This document shows, piece after piece, positions 34,022 through 42,595 of a DNA stretch of 64,000 bases. The DNA is from Reyranella sp. (lineage in GTDB: Bacteria > Pseudomonadota > Alphaproteobacteria > Reyranellales > Reyranellaceae): assembly GCA_019750135.1 (NCBI GenBank), contig JAIEOV010000002.1, positions 1 to 64,000 on the forward strand. The letters run 5' to 3'. Each line of letters opens with the position of its first letter. Position 1 is the first letter of the stretch. A program made the translations under genes and the position numbers. The notes under the pieces were generated by a model. The model saw only the letters and a list, made by a program, of their open reading frames with translations. It had not been told where the DNA came from and did no database searches.

Positions 34022-34526
34022 CAAGGTCACCGCCGCCCTGCAGGCGAGCATCCTGCCGTCCGTGATCGCGCGCGGCGGCGAGATCCGCCTGCTCCGCGTC
34101 GAAGGCGGCACGGTCGTCCTCGAGGTCACGGGCTCGCCGGGCGCCGCCCTGCCCCTGATGGGGCGCATCGAGGCCCTGATCAAACGCGCCGTCCCCGAGG
34201 TCGTCGAGGTGCGACTCGTCGGGCCCTCTGGCCCACCGGCAGCCGCCATAGGCGACGTCACCGACCTCGCGCGCGGCGTGCTCGAGCGCGACATCAATCC
34301 GGTGATCGCCGCCCATCGTGGACATGCCAGCGTCGTGGCGGTGGAGAACGGCTGGGTGCGGCTGCGTCTCGAAGGCGGATGCCAGGGCTGCAGCCTGGCC
34401 GAGGTGACGCTGCGCCAGGGCATCGAGCCGCTGTTGCGCGAGAAAGTGGCGGGGGTCGTCGGATTGATCGACGTCACCGATCACGAAGCGGGCCGCGAGC
34501 CGTTCTACTCGGCGGCCAAGCGATGA
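34008..34526 (+). CDS. NifU-like protein with two tandem domains, only one keeping CxxC
   Basis: A 172-residue protein made of two NifU C-terminal-type domains. The second (about residues 90-160) has the Fe-S cluster motif in GGCQGCSLAEVTLRQGIEPLLRE. The first (about residues 8-72) aligns along its length (LPSVIARGGEIRLLRVEGGTVVLEV, then AVPEVVEVRLV), but the cysteines are replaced (GSPGAALPLM). One Fe-S cluster per dimer is therefore expected. The C-terminal tail [18 protein letters not shown] is shared by some stand-alone NifU-like proteins. The GTG start overlaps the PLP gene and its stop overlaps the ATP-grasp start, so the three are coupled. Confidence 0.85.
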   Translation: MAIADKVTAALQASILPSVIARGGEIRLLRVEGGTVVLEVTGSPGAALPLMGRIEALIKRAVPEVVEVRLVGPSGPPAAAIGDVTDLARGVLERDINPVIAAHRGHASVVAVENGWVRLRLEGGCQGCSLAEVTLRQGIEPLLREKVAGVVGLIDVTDHEAGREPFYSAAKR

Positions 34527-35749
34527 GCAGCCCCGCCGCCGTCAAGGGCAAGTGCATCCTGCTGCTGGTCCCGCCGATCACCTACCGGGCCACCGACTTC
34601 GTCGACGCCGCCAAGCGGCTCGAGCTCGATGTCGTCATCGGCAGCGACGGCGCGTTGCCGCTGGGCGGCAATCCCGTGGTGCGTGTGGACCCGAACGATC
34701 TCGACGGCAGCGTCCGCCGTCTCCTCTCCGCGGTCGGCCGGGTCGACGCGGTCGTCGCCGTCGATTCCGACATGCTGCCGCTGGCGGCCCGGCTGGGTGC
34801 CGCGCTTGGCCTCGCCGGCAACGCGCCCGATGCGGTTGCCGCGGCGGCCGACAAGGCGATGCAACGCCGCCTGTGGGCCGAGGCAGGCATTGCGCAGCCG
34901 GGATTTCGCATCCTTTCCAACGACGACATCGACGGCAGCCGTCTCGGCTTTCCCTGTGTCGCAAAGCCCGTCTCGCTCAGCGCCAGCCGCGGTGTGCTGC
35001 GGGCCGACGATAAGGCCGCTTTGACGGCGGCAGTGGTGGAGATCCGCGCCATCCTCGCCGAGAGCGGCCACGCGCAAGACGAGCCGATCCTGGTCGAGGA
35101 ATACGTTCCGGGATGGGAGCTGAGCATCGACGGTCTGCTGACCGATGGCGCGCTCGCGGTCACGGCCGTCTTCGACAAGCCCGACACGCCGGACGGGCCG
35201 ACCTTCGAGGAGACCCTGCTCGTCACGCCCTCGCGGCTGCCGGCGGCGACGCTGGCCGCCGCCACGAGCCTTGCCGAACGCGCGGCCCGAGCGCTCGGGC
35301 TCCGTCACGGTCCGATCCATGCCGAGCTGCGCATCGACGAGCGGTCGGGCGAACCGCGACCTGTCATGCTGGAGCTGGCGGCGCGGTCGATCGGCGGCCT
35401 GTGCTCGCGCTCCCTGCACTTTCTCGACGGCACGAGCCTCGAGATGTTGATCCTGATGAACGCGCTCGGTGCCGGCGTCGAGCTCAGGCCGCCGCGCGGC
35501 GCGTCGGGAGTCCTGATGCTGCCGGTGGAGCGCGGCGGAATATTGCAGCGCATCGAGGGGCAGACGGAGGCGCGCGCCGTCACGGGCGTCACCGGTCTGT
35601 CGATCACCATTCCGATCGGCCAGACCGTGCGCCCTCTGCCGCAGGGCGACCGCTATCTCGGCTTCATCTTCGCCGAAGGCCGCGACGCCGGCGACGTCGA
35701 GGCCGCACTGCGCCTCGCCCACGGCAAGCTTCGGGCGATCATCGTCTAG
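34523..35749 (+). CDS. ATP-grasp domain ligase
   Basis: A 408-residue ATP-grasp enzyme, the kind that joins a carboxylate to an amine or thiol through an acyl-phosphate. The ATP-grasp core spans about residues 110-300: [33 protein letters not shown] (phosphate-binding), [19 protein letters not shown] and the metal-binding [14 protein letters not shown]. The N-terminal Rossmann-like part ([26 protein letters not shown]) resembles amino-acid ligases such as those making dipeptides or modified peptides. The ATG overlaps the NifU stop (ATGA). Substrates are unknown. Confidence 0.85.
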   Translation: MSSPAAVKGKCILLLVPPITYRATDFVDAAKRLELDVVIGSDGALPLGGNPVVRVDPNDLDGSVRRLLSAVGRVDAVVAVDSDMLPLAARLGAALGLAGNAPDAVAAAADKAMQRRLWAEAGIAQPGFRILSNDDIDGSRLGFPCVAKPVSLSASRGVLRADDKAALTAAVVEIRAILAESGHAQDEPILVEEYVPGWELSIDGLLTDGALAVTAVFDKPDTPDGPTFEETLLVTPSRLPAATLAAATSLAERAARALGLRHGPIHAELRIDERSGEPRPVMLELAARSIGGLCSRSLHFLDGTSLEMLILMNALGAGVELRPPRGASGVLMLPVERGGILQRIEGQTEARAVTGVTGLSITIPIGQTVRPLPQGDRYLGFIFAEGRDAGDVEAALRLAHGKLRAIIV

Positions 35750-35813
35750 TCTTCCGGACCGCGCGTCCCCGCGCGCCTCATGAGCGCGCGGGGACGCGCG
35801 CGGTCCGGAAGAC
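35749..35813. repeat. Long palindromic intergenic element, copy B
   Basis: A near-perfect inverted repeat: the left arm at 35749-35776 (28 bases) pairs with 35784-35813 (30 bases, one CG dinucleotide extra) around a 7-base loop containing CTCATGA. It begins at the last base of the ATP-grasp stop codon, so it may also end or protect that transcript. It shares the words CATGAGC and GCGGTCCGGAAGA with the element at 32798-32853. Confidence 0.75.
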
Positions 35814-35883
35814 CATGCCACTGGAGTGGCGCGCGCCCAGCGGGCATAGTCCCGCTTACACAACACCAGCAACGGAGTTCCCG

Positions 35884-37602
35884 ATGGCCACCGTCGCCGA
35901 CCTGATGGCACAGACTCTCACCGTCGCCGGTGTGAAGCGCATCTACGGCGTCGTTGGCGACTCCCTGAACGGCTTCACCGATTCGCTGCGCAAGCAGAAG
36001 AAGATCGACTGGATCCACATGCGCCACGAGGAGGCCGCGGCCTTCGCCGCCGGCGCCGAGGCCCATCTCACCGGCGAGCTCGCGGTCTGTGCCGGAAGCT
36101 GCGGGCCGGGCAACCTGCACCTGATCAACGGCCTGTTCGACTGCCAGCGCAGCCGCGTGCCGGTGCTGGCGATCGCCGCCCACATCCCGAGCGGCGAGAT
36201 CGGCGGCTCGTATTTCCAGGCGACGCACCCCGAGCATCTGTTCGCCGAGTGCGCCCACTATGTCGAGCTGGTCTCCAACGTCGACCAGATGCCGCGCATC
36301 CTCGAGAAGGCGATCCGCATCGCCGTCGCTGAGCGCGGCGTTGCCGTCATCGTGATCCCGGGCGACATCGCCTTGCAGTCGACCGACGCCAAGGCCGCCA
36401 CGTGGCTGGCGCCGAAACCGCCCGTCGTGCAGCCGTCCGAGCCCGACATCGATGCGCTGGCGAAGATCCTGAACGACGGCGAGCGCATCACCCTGATGTG
36501 CGGCGCGGGCTGCGCCGGCGCGCATGCCGAGATCGTGAAGCTCGCGGATATGCTCAATGCGCCGATCGTGCACTCGCTGCGCGGCAAGGAGCATGTCGAG
36601 TACGACAATCCCTTCGACGTCGGCATGACCGGCCTGATCGGCTTCTCTTCGGGCTACGCCGCCATGAAGGCGTGCGACACCCTGCTGCTGCTGGGCTGCG
36701 ACTTCCCCTACCGCCAGTTCTATCCAGAGGGCGCAGCGGTCGCGCAGGTCGACATCCGCGCCGAAAGCCTCGGCAACCGCTGCCATCTGACGCTGGGCGT
36801 GGTGGGCGACGTGCTGGCGACGGTGATCGCCCTCCTGCCCAAGCTCAAGAAGAAGACGGATTCGAAGTTCCTCGACGCCGCCCGCGCCGACTACCGCAAG
36901 GCGCGCGACGATCTCGACAAGCTGGCCGAGGGCAAGCCGGGCGGCAAGATCATCCATCCGCAGTATGTCGCGCGGCTCTTGAGCGAGCTTGCCAGCGACG
37001 ACGCGATCTTCACCTGCGACGTCGGCACCCAGACGGTGTGGGCGGCGCGTTACCTCGAGATGAACGGCAAGCGCCGGCTGATCGGCTCGTTCAACCACGG
37101 CTCGATGGCCAACGCGCTCTTGCAGGCGATCGGCGCCCAGGCGACGTTCCCCAAGCGGCAGGTCGTGTCGATGTCGGGCGACGGCGGCTTCTCGATGATG
37201 ATGGGCGACTTCATCAGCCTCAGCCAGCTCGGCCTGCCGGTGAAGGTCGTGGTGCTGAACAACGGTACCCTGGGCTTCGTCGAGATGGAGATGAAGGCGA
37301 GCGGATTCCTCGACGTGGGCTGCGAGCTAAAGAACCCGAACTTCGCCGCCATGGCTGAGGCCATGGGCATCAAGGGCGTGCGCGTCGAGGCGCCGGACGA
37401 CCTCGCAGGCGCCCTGCGCGATGCCCTCGCGCACGATGGCCCGGCCCTGGTGGACGTCGTTAGCGCGCGCCAGGAACTCGCCATGCCGCCCAAGGCCACG
37501 CTCGGCCAGGCGCTGAACTTCAACCTGTTCCTGCTGAAGGCGGTACTGGATGGCCGCACCGCTCAGGTCATTGACCTGGCGCGCGTCAATCTCAGGATCT
37601 GA
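35884..37602 (+). CDS. Thiamine-diphosphate enzyme, pyruvate dehydrogenase (quinone)/PoxB-like
   Basis: A 572-residue three-domain ThDP enzyme. The cofactor-activating glutamate is in [18 protein letters not shown] near residue 50, the ThDP/Mg motif is [29 protein letters not shown] (GDGG to NN), and the middle domain has the FAD-type features of the PoxB/acetolactate synthase group. It is closest to PoxB, which converts pyruvate to acetate and CO2 with electrons to ubiquinone. The C-terminal membrane-binding tail is short and not clearly amphipathic. It has its own leader after the palindromic element; the ATG follows ACGGAG. Confidence 0.87.
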   Translation: MATVADLMAQTLTVAGVKRIYGVVGDSLNGFTDSLRKQKKIDWIHMRHEEAAAFAAGAEAHLTGELAVCAGSCGPGNLHLINGLFDCQRSRVPVLAIAAHIPSGEIGGSYFQATHPEHLFAECAHYVELVSNVDQMPRILEKAIRIAVAERGVAVIVIPGDIALQSTDAKAATWLAPKPPVVQPSEPDIDALAKILNDGERITLMCGAGCAGAHAEIVKLADMLNAPIVHSLRGKEHVEYDNPFDVGMTGLIGFSSGYAAMKACDTLLLLGCDFPYRQFYPEGAAVAQVDIRAESLGNRCHLTLGVVGDVLATVIALLPKLKKKTDSKFLDAARADYRKARDDLDKLAEGKPGGKIIHPQYVARLLSELASDDAIFTCDVGTQTVWAARYLEMNGKRRLIGSFNHGSMANALLQAIGAQATFPKRQVVSMSGDGGFSMMMGDFISLSQLGLPVKVVVLNNGTLGFVEMEMKASGFLDVGCELKNPNFAAMAEAMGIKGVRVEAPDDLAGALRDALAHDGPALVDVVSARQELAMPPKATLGQALNFNLFLLKAVLDGRTAQVIDLARVNLRI

Positions 37603-37608
37603 CCTCGA

Positions 37609-38481
37609 TCAGTCCCGCTCGATCGGCAGCGACTCCGTCTTCGCCCATTCGCCCATCGAGGCGTCGTAGAGCGTGATGTCGTCGTGGCCGAGCTGGTGCA
37701 GCAGGAACAGGTCGATGGTGGCCGAGATGCCGCCGCCGCAATAGCAGATGGTGCGCTTGTCCTTCGACACGCCCTGGGCGGCGAATTTCGCCGCCGCGTC
37801 GGCAAGCGTCGTGAATCCCTTGGTCGCGGGATCGATCAGTGTGGCCGCCGGAACGTTGACGCTGCCGGGGACGCGGCCGGGTCGACCGTAGCGGCTGGGC
37901 TCCAAGCCTCGATGGAACTGCGGCCCCAGCGCATTCACGGTGACGATGTCGCGGCTTCCGATGGCAGCCTTGACTCTTGCGGCATCGACGAACAGGCCTT
38001 CGCGCGGCGTTGCTACGAAAGTGGCCGGCGGATAGCCGCGCGGCGCGCCTGTTTCGAGAGGACGGCCTTCGGCCTTCCATTTGTCGAGGCCGCCGTCGAG
38101 CACGGCGGCGTCGAAGCCGAGCGAACGCAGCATCCACCAGAACCGCGTCGCCCACATCATCGTGCCGATGCTGTAGAGCACGACGCGCGTGCCGGGCCCG
38201 ACACCGTGGCGGCCGAACGCCGCCTGCAATTTGGCGACGGGCGGCATCATGAAATGGAGATGCGTGTTGGTGTCGGAGAACTCGCCCTGAAGGTCGAGGA
38301 AGTCGGCGCCGGGGATATGGCCCTCCTCGAACGTCTTGCGGCCAGGCACAGCGTTGTAAGGCTCGGCCGAGCCCGCCGGCGTCGGCTCGAGGTAGGTCGT
38401 GCAATCGAACACGCGCAGCGACGGGTCGCCGAGCGACGCCGCCAGGGTATTGGTGTCGATCAGGGCAGCAGGGTCGCGCAT
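37609..38481 (-). CDS. 3-mercaptopyruvate/thiosulfate sulfurtransferase (SseA-like)
   Basis: A 290-residue double-rhodanese protein. The N-terminal rhodanese domain is inactive, as usual; the C-terminal one carries the active-site cysteine in ICYCGGGISATIDLF, a six-residue loop close to the mercaptopyruvate type. It transfers sulfur from mercaptopyruvate or thiosulfate to an acceptor. It is cotranscribed with the alcohol dehydrogenase gene upstream, 9 bases away, and converges with the PoxB-like gene. Confidence 0.87.
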   Translation of the reverse strand: MRDPAALIDTNTLAASLGDPSLRVFDCTTYLEPTPAGSAEPYNAVPGRKTFEEGHIPGADFLDLQGEFSDTNTHLHFMMPPVAKLQAAFGRHGVGPGTRVVLYSIGTMMWATRFWWMLRSLGFDAAVLDGGLDKWKAEGRPLETGAPRGYPPATFVATPREGLFVDAARVKAAIGSRDIVTVNALGPQFHRGLEPSRYGRPGRVPGSVNVPAATLIDPATKGFTTLADAAAKFAAQGVSKDKRTICYCGGGISATIDLFLLHQLGHDDITLYDASMGEWAKTESLPIERD

Positions 38482-38490
38482 GGTCCAACC

Positions 38491-39540
38491 TCAAATCAGG
38501 AAAACGCCTTTGCCGTCCGCCTGCTTGTCGAACAGCTTATAAGCCTCGTCGGCCTGGTCGAGCGACCAGCGATGCGTGAACAGCTTGTCGACATCGACCT
38601 TGCGCTCGACGCAGAACGCCGCGCACTCGGCCTGGATCACGGTGGAGAAGGTCCAGGAGGCGATCAGCGTCATCTGGCGCCGAAGCAGGTGCGGGCTGAC
38701 GTCGATCGTGATGTCCCCGCCCTCGCCGACGAAGCACATGGTGCCCCAGACCTTGGTGCTGCGGATGGCATTGAGGCGGGCGTCGCGGTTGGACGACGTA
38801 TCGAGCGTCAGGTCGGCGAACTTGCCGTGTGTCAGCTCCTTGATCGCGGCGACCGGATCGTTGGAGCCCGGGTTGACCAGCTCGTCGGCACCGAATTCGC
38901 GGGCACGTTCCAGCCGCTGCGCGTTGGTGTCGAGCGCGATCACCCGCGCGCCCATCGCCTTGGCGAACTGCGTGCCGGCAAGGCCGACGGGTCCCTGGCC
39001 GAAGATGGCGATGGTGTCGCGGCCGGAGACGTTCATGCGCCGCAGCGCGCCATAGGCGGTACCGGAGCCGCAGGAGATGGCGGCACCGGCGGTGAAGCTC
39101 AGCGCTTCGGGCAGCGGCACCATCGTGTTGGCCGGCACCTTCAGATACTTGGCGTGGCCGCCATGGGCATTGTTGCCGTAGACCTTCACCGGCACTTCTT
39201 GGCAGAGCTGCTGCCAGCCCGAGCGGCAATGGCTGCACTGGGTGCAGCCCTGATAGTGATGCACCATCATGCGGTCGCCGACCTTGGCTTCCGCGGCGGT
39301 AGCGCCCGGCCCGACGGCGACGACGACGCCGCAGGGCTCGTGTCCGGCGATGACCGGCTCGGCGCTTGCCGGGATGCCCGAGGCCCGAGGCACGGTCTTC
39401 GACCGGCGGTACTGGTGCAGATCGGACCCGCACATGCCGGAGGCCTTCATCTCGAGCACCACTTCGCCCGGACCCGGCGTGGGATCGGGGAAGTTCATGA
39501 TCTCGACGGCACGTTCGCCAGGAAAGGTCACGCCACGCAT
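38491..39540 (-). CDS. Zn-dependent alcohol dehydrogenase (MDR family)
   Basis: A 349-residue medium-chain dehydrogenase. Catalytic Zn ligands are Cys in ASGMCGSDLH and His-Glu in AGHEPCGVV; the structural Zn site is the four-cysteine lobe CTQCSHCRSGWQQLC. The nucleotide-binding fold reads IAIFGQGPVGLAGTQFAKAMGARVIALD, with an acidic residue after the second strand, so NAD is favoured. Substrate unknown; likely an alcohol, polyol or threonine-like compound. Confidence 0.87.
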   Translation of the reverse strand: MRGVTFPGERAVEIMNFPDPTPGPGEVVLEMKASGMCGSDLHQYRRSKTVPRASGIPASAEPVIAGHEPCGVVVAVGPGATAAEAKVGDRMMVHHYQGCTQCSHCRSGWQQLCQEVPVKVYGNNAHGGHAKYLKVPANTMVPLPEALSFTAGAAISCGSGTAYGALRRMNVSGRDTIAIFGQGPVGLAGTQFAKAMGARVIALDTNAQRLERAREFGADELVNPGSNDPVAAIKELTHGKFADLTLDTSSNRDARLNAIRSTKVWGTMCFVGEGGDITIDVSPHLLRRQMTLIASWTFSTVIQAECAAFCVERKVDVDKLFTHRWSLDQADEAYKLFDKQADGKGVFLI

Positions 39541-39569
39541 CGCTTCCTCCGTTTGTCGTTGGAGGGACT

Positions 39570-40340
39570 CTATCGGATCGACGCAAGACGGGCGATGGCG
39601 AGATCGAGATCGGGCGAGGTACCGTCGGCCAGATGCCAGGCTGCCGACAAGCCCGTAAAGGCCAACGTCCAGTCAAGAAGACGTTGCCGCTCGACCGATG
39701 CGGCGGCAGACAGTACATCGACCTGACGTGCGAAACGCCGCGGCGTCAGCGCCGTCGCGGCGCCGGGATTGCGCAGGATGTTGACGAAGTCGAACGTCCG
39801 CTCGCCCAGCAGCGCCTTGGGGTCGATGGCGAGCCAGCCACGTTCGCCGCCATCGAGAACGTTGCCGTGGTGGATATCGCCGTGCAGCACGACGACGTCG
39901 CGTGAATCGGCCAGCAGCGCCTGCGCGAGCAAGCCGCCCTGTATCCGTGCGGCCGGCGCCAGGGCTTCGAACCAGCGCACCAGAGGAACGAGTTCGGGCG
40001 GTGGTCCGGAGCGCGGCGCATGCAGGCGCATGGTCACGTCGCATAGAATGCGGCTCGCCTCATCGTCCTCACCGGCAGCGACCAGGGCCGCGAGCGAGCG
40101 CGAGCCGTCGAGCCGCTCAAGGAGCAGCGCAGGCCCATGCTGCGCCAAAACCCGGGCCGCACCGTCGCCGTCCCACCACGCCATCAGCGCGCCGCCGCGG
40201 CGTTCCTCGTCCTCGTGGGCGATCTTCAGCATGGCGGGCACGCCGTTGTGGCGCACGGGCAGCAGCAGGGACGAAGATGTTTCGATCGGCTCGCCGTCGG
40301 GAACGAGATCCCAACGCGCGAGGTGGACGCCGAGACTCAA
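39570..40340 (-). CDS. Aminoglycoside 6-phosphotransferase (APH(6))/hydroxyurea-kinase family protein
   Basis: A 256-residue small-molecule kinase of the APH fold. The catalytic loop is VVLHGDIHHGNVLDG (Asp base, Asn), the metal-binding Asp is in WLAIDPKALLGERTFDFVNIL, and the ATP lysine is in PAMLKIAHEDEE. This pattern matches the streptomycin/hydroxyurea kinase family. The start is the TTG at 40340, overlapping the TGA of the metallo-hydrolase gene (TTGA); the longer frame upstream is only the shadow of that gene. Chromosomal members are often of unknown substrate, so resistance is not implied. Confidence 0.82.
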   Translation of the reverse strand: MSLGVHLARWDLVPDGEPIETSSSLLLPVRHNGVPAMLKIAHEDEERRGGALMAWWDGDGAARVLAQHGPALLLERLDGSRSLAALVAAGEDDEASRILCDVTMRLHAPRSGPPPELVPLVRWFEALAPAARIQGGLLAQALLADSRDVVVLHGDIHHGNVLDGGERGWLAIDPKALLGERTFDFVNILRNPGAATALTPRRFARQVDVLSAAASVERQRLLDWTLAFTGLSAAWHLADGTSPDLDLAIARLASIR

Positions 40341-41170
40341 TCGCCGCCGTTGCCGCCGACCACCATGACGGTGAGCTTCTCGGGCAGCTCCTCGCGCACG
40401 ACCTCGATGGTGCGCCGGTCGGGCCAGACGAAGTCGGCATCGAGCTCGGACATCAGGCTCTCGAAGCGGTCGACCTGGGCGCGGCCCCAGTAGTGCATGG
40501 GCAGCACGATCTTGGGCTGGACCTGCTTGATGACGTCGACCATCAGCGGCATGCCCATCGTGTAGGCGCCGTCGATCGGCACCATCAGCACGTCGATGCG
40601 GCCGAGCTCGTCGAGATGCTCCTTGGTCAGGCGATGGTGCAGATGGCCGAGATGGGCGATGCAGAGATCGGCGATGGCGTAGATGAAGATCGAGTTGCCG
40701 TTGATGCGCGCCGAGTTGCCACCCCAGTCGCGGGCGTTGGTCGGCACGTTCCACACCTTCATGTCCTTCAGCGCCACGTCATGCTTGGCCTCGGTCTCGC
40801 CGGGCTTGGAGGGCCAGCCGCGCAGCACGTAGGTGATGCCCTCCTCCGGGTCGTCGGTGAAGTGCGTCGAATGCGCGTTGTTCATGGTGACGATGTCGGG
40901 CTTGCGGCCGAAGCCGTTGACGCCGTTGTAGTCGGTGATGGCGCGCACGCCCTGCGGCGTGTCGATCTGGTAGCTCGAATGGCCGAGGAAGGTGATGATG
41001 GCGCGGCTCGGCGAGCTGCCGGCGGCGAACGGCACGCCCTCGAGCGAGGCGACCCGGATGCCGAGCCGTTCCAGCCCCGCCACGTTCTGCGAGCAGCGCG
41101 CCAGGACAGGTCCTGCGATGAAAGCGAAGGCGGCAGTGAGCAGGGCCAGCAACGGAAATCGACGGCTCAT
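40337..41170 (-). CDS. Exported MBL-fold metallo-hydrolase
   Basis: A 277-residue protein with a signal peptide (MSRRFPLLALLTAAFAFIAGPVLA) and an UlaG-like beta-lactamase fold. The first metal motif is atypical: NNAHSTHFTDD replaces the usual HxHxDH. Later histidines are present in HLGHLHHR and VLPMHYWGR. The ATG at 41170 follows AAAGAGG and starts the signal peptide; a longer start at 41191 is unlikely. It may be a lactonase- or phosphodiesterase-like enzyme with a reduced metal site. Confidence 0.8.
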   Translation of the reverse strand: MSRRFPLLALLTAAFAFIAGPVLARCSQNVAGLERLGIRVASLEGVPFAAGSSPSRAIITFLGHSSYQIDTPQGVRAITDYNGVNGFGRKPDIVTMNNAHSTHFTDDPEEGITYVLRGWPSKPGETEAKHDVALKDMKVWNVPTNARDWGGNSARINGNSIFIYAIADLCIAHLGHLHHRLTKEHLDELGRIDVLMVPIDGAYTMGMPLMVDVIKQVQPKIVLPMHYWGRAQVDRFESLMSELDADFVWPDRRTIEVVREELPEKLTVMVVGGNGGD

Positions 41171-41263
41171 CGGGACCTCTTTCGCGCGCATGATGCGGCT
41201 GACCTTCGGTGCTTCGCAAGCGCCGTGCCGGAGATGAAGATCACAGTCGCGTCGAATGGAGTG

Positions 41264-41295
41264 TCACGTGCTGCGGCGTCGCCGCTCACTCGCGC

Positions 41296-41311
<16 letters not shown>
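41264..41311. repeat. 16-base direct repeat, 32 bases apart
   Basis: TCACGTGCTGCGGCGT occurs at 41264-41279 and again at 41296-41311. The second copy overlaps the 3' end of the DUF433 gene and abuts its tetranucleotide tract. The pair looks like a small duplication and may have been involved in the gene's altered end. Confidence 0.85.
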
Positions 41312-41514
<203 letters not shown>

Positions 41515-41700
41515 GGCTCGAATTTAAGAGGTAGTTCGATTGAGGAACAGCTGACGGCACGCTAGCGCCATCCACGATTAGTGGTGCCAGCAGGGTTCAT
41601 CGATACCATCGATTGTATGCCGAGAGGCTTCTACGGCACGAAAAAATTCAACGACGACTGCATCGCTGACTCTCGTTGACTCCTCGCTGTGAGAGGGTTA

Positions 41701-41715
41701 GAACAAAACAAGAAC
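41701..41715. promoter_or_regulatory. LexA (SOS) box, GAAC-N7-GAAC
   Basis: GAAC at 41701-41704 and again at 41712-41715, with seven bases between, is an exact match to the alphaproteobacterial LexA site (GTTC-N7-GTTC on the other strand). It lies 44 bases before the imuA start codon in AT-rich DNA, and 186 bases from the DUF433 start. SOS control of the imuA-imuB-vapBC-dnaE2 operon follows directly; effect on DUF433 is possible. Confidence 0.88.
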
Positions 41716-41758
41716 AATTAATCCCCACCGCGTTTCCATCAGCCTGTTCGAGGGGGCG

Positions 41759-42595
41759 ATGCCCGTCATTTCCCCGAATGCCTTTGCTCCCTCTGCCGCC
41801 AACGATGCTGCAGCTCCGGTCGCAGCGGATTTGCGCGAGAAGGTCCGCCGCCTGGAGCGAGCACACAGCGCCGAGCGCGCCGGCCAGCAGGCCGTGCCGC
41901 TGGGCGTGTCGGCGATCGACGCTCTCCTGCCCAGCAACGGTCTGCTGACCGGCGCCCTGCACGAAGTCGAAGCGGGGCCCGCGCCGTCCGGCCGCGTCGC
42001 CTCGCACGACGGCGCCGCGCTGGGCTTCGCCGCTCATCTTCTCGGCCGCTTCGGCACGCTCAGGCCCAACGGCACCCTGCTGTGGTGCCGCCGCCCCCTC
42101 GGCGCTTCCGATGCACCGCCCTATGCCGCCACGCTGGCCGCCTGGTTCGATCCGGCGCGGCTGCTGATGGTCACGGTGCGACGCGACGAGGATCTGTTCT
42201 GGGCCATGGAAGAAGGCCTGCGCTGCCCCGGCATGGCGGCCGTGCTGGGCGAGACGCGCGCGACCGATCTCACGGCCGGCCGCCGCCTGTCGCTCGCCGC
42301 CGAGAAGAGCGGCGTGCCCGCCCTGCTGCTGCGCGGCCAGCCCGCACCGCCGCAAAGCGTGTGCACGACGCGCTGGCGCGTCGCCTCGGCCAACACGCAT
42401 TCGACGCCCGGCCTCAACGACGTCGGCGCACCGCGCTGGCGCACCGAGCTCAGACGCAACCGTTTCGGCGCCCCCTCTGCCGCTGAAACACCCACCTGGC
42501 TTCTGGAGTGGAACGATGAAGCGCATTGTCTCTCTGTGGTTCCCCAAGCTTTCCACGGATCGACTCGCGAGAGCGACGCCCGATTGGTCGGCTAG
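41759..42595 (+). CDS. imuA: ImuA, SOS mutagenesis RecA-like protein
   Basis: A 278-residue ImuA-family protein, the RecA/SulA-like partner of ImuB and DnaE2 in damage-induced mutagenesis. Family features are LREKVRRLERAHSA, the VPLGVSAIDALLPSNGLLTGALHEVE segment that mimics the RecA start, LLWCRRPLGASD near the middle and WLLEWNDEAHCL near the end. The ATG at 41759 follows AGGGGGCG, downstream of a LexA box. It overlaps imuB by 80 bases, an unusually long overlap. Confidence 0.92.
   Translation: MPVISPNAFAPSAANDAAAPVAADLREKVRRLERAHSAERAGQQAVPLGVSAIDALLPSNGLLTGALHEVEAGPAPSGRVASHDGAALGFAAHLLGRFGTLRPNGTLLWCRRPLGASDAPPYAATLAAWFDPARLLMVTVRRDEDLFWAMEEGLRCPGMAAVLGETRATDLTAGRRLSLAAEKSGVPALLLRGQPAPPQSVCTTRWRVASANTHSTPGLNDVGAPRWRTELRRNRFGAPSAAETPTWLLEWNDEAHCLSVVPQAFHGSTRESDARLVG

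Noticed and set aside
37684-39726. 680-residue plus-strand frame opposite the sulfurtransferase and alcohol dehydrogenase genes
   Set aside because: Crosses two well-supported minus-strand genes and shows no family motifs.
39570-40340. Calling the APH(6)-like gene an antibiotic-resistance determinant
   Set aside because: It is chromosomal, shows no sign of mobility and belongs to a family with many members of unknown substrate.
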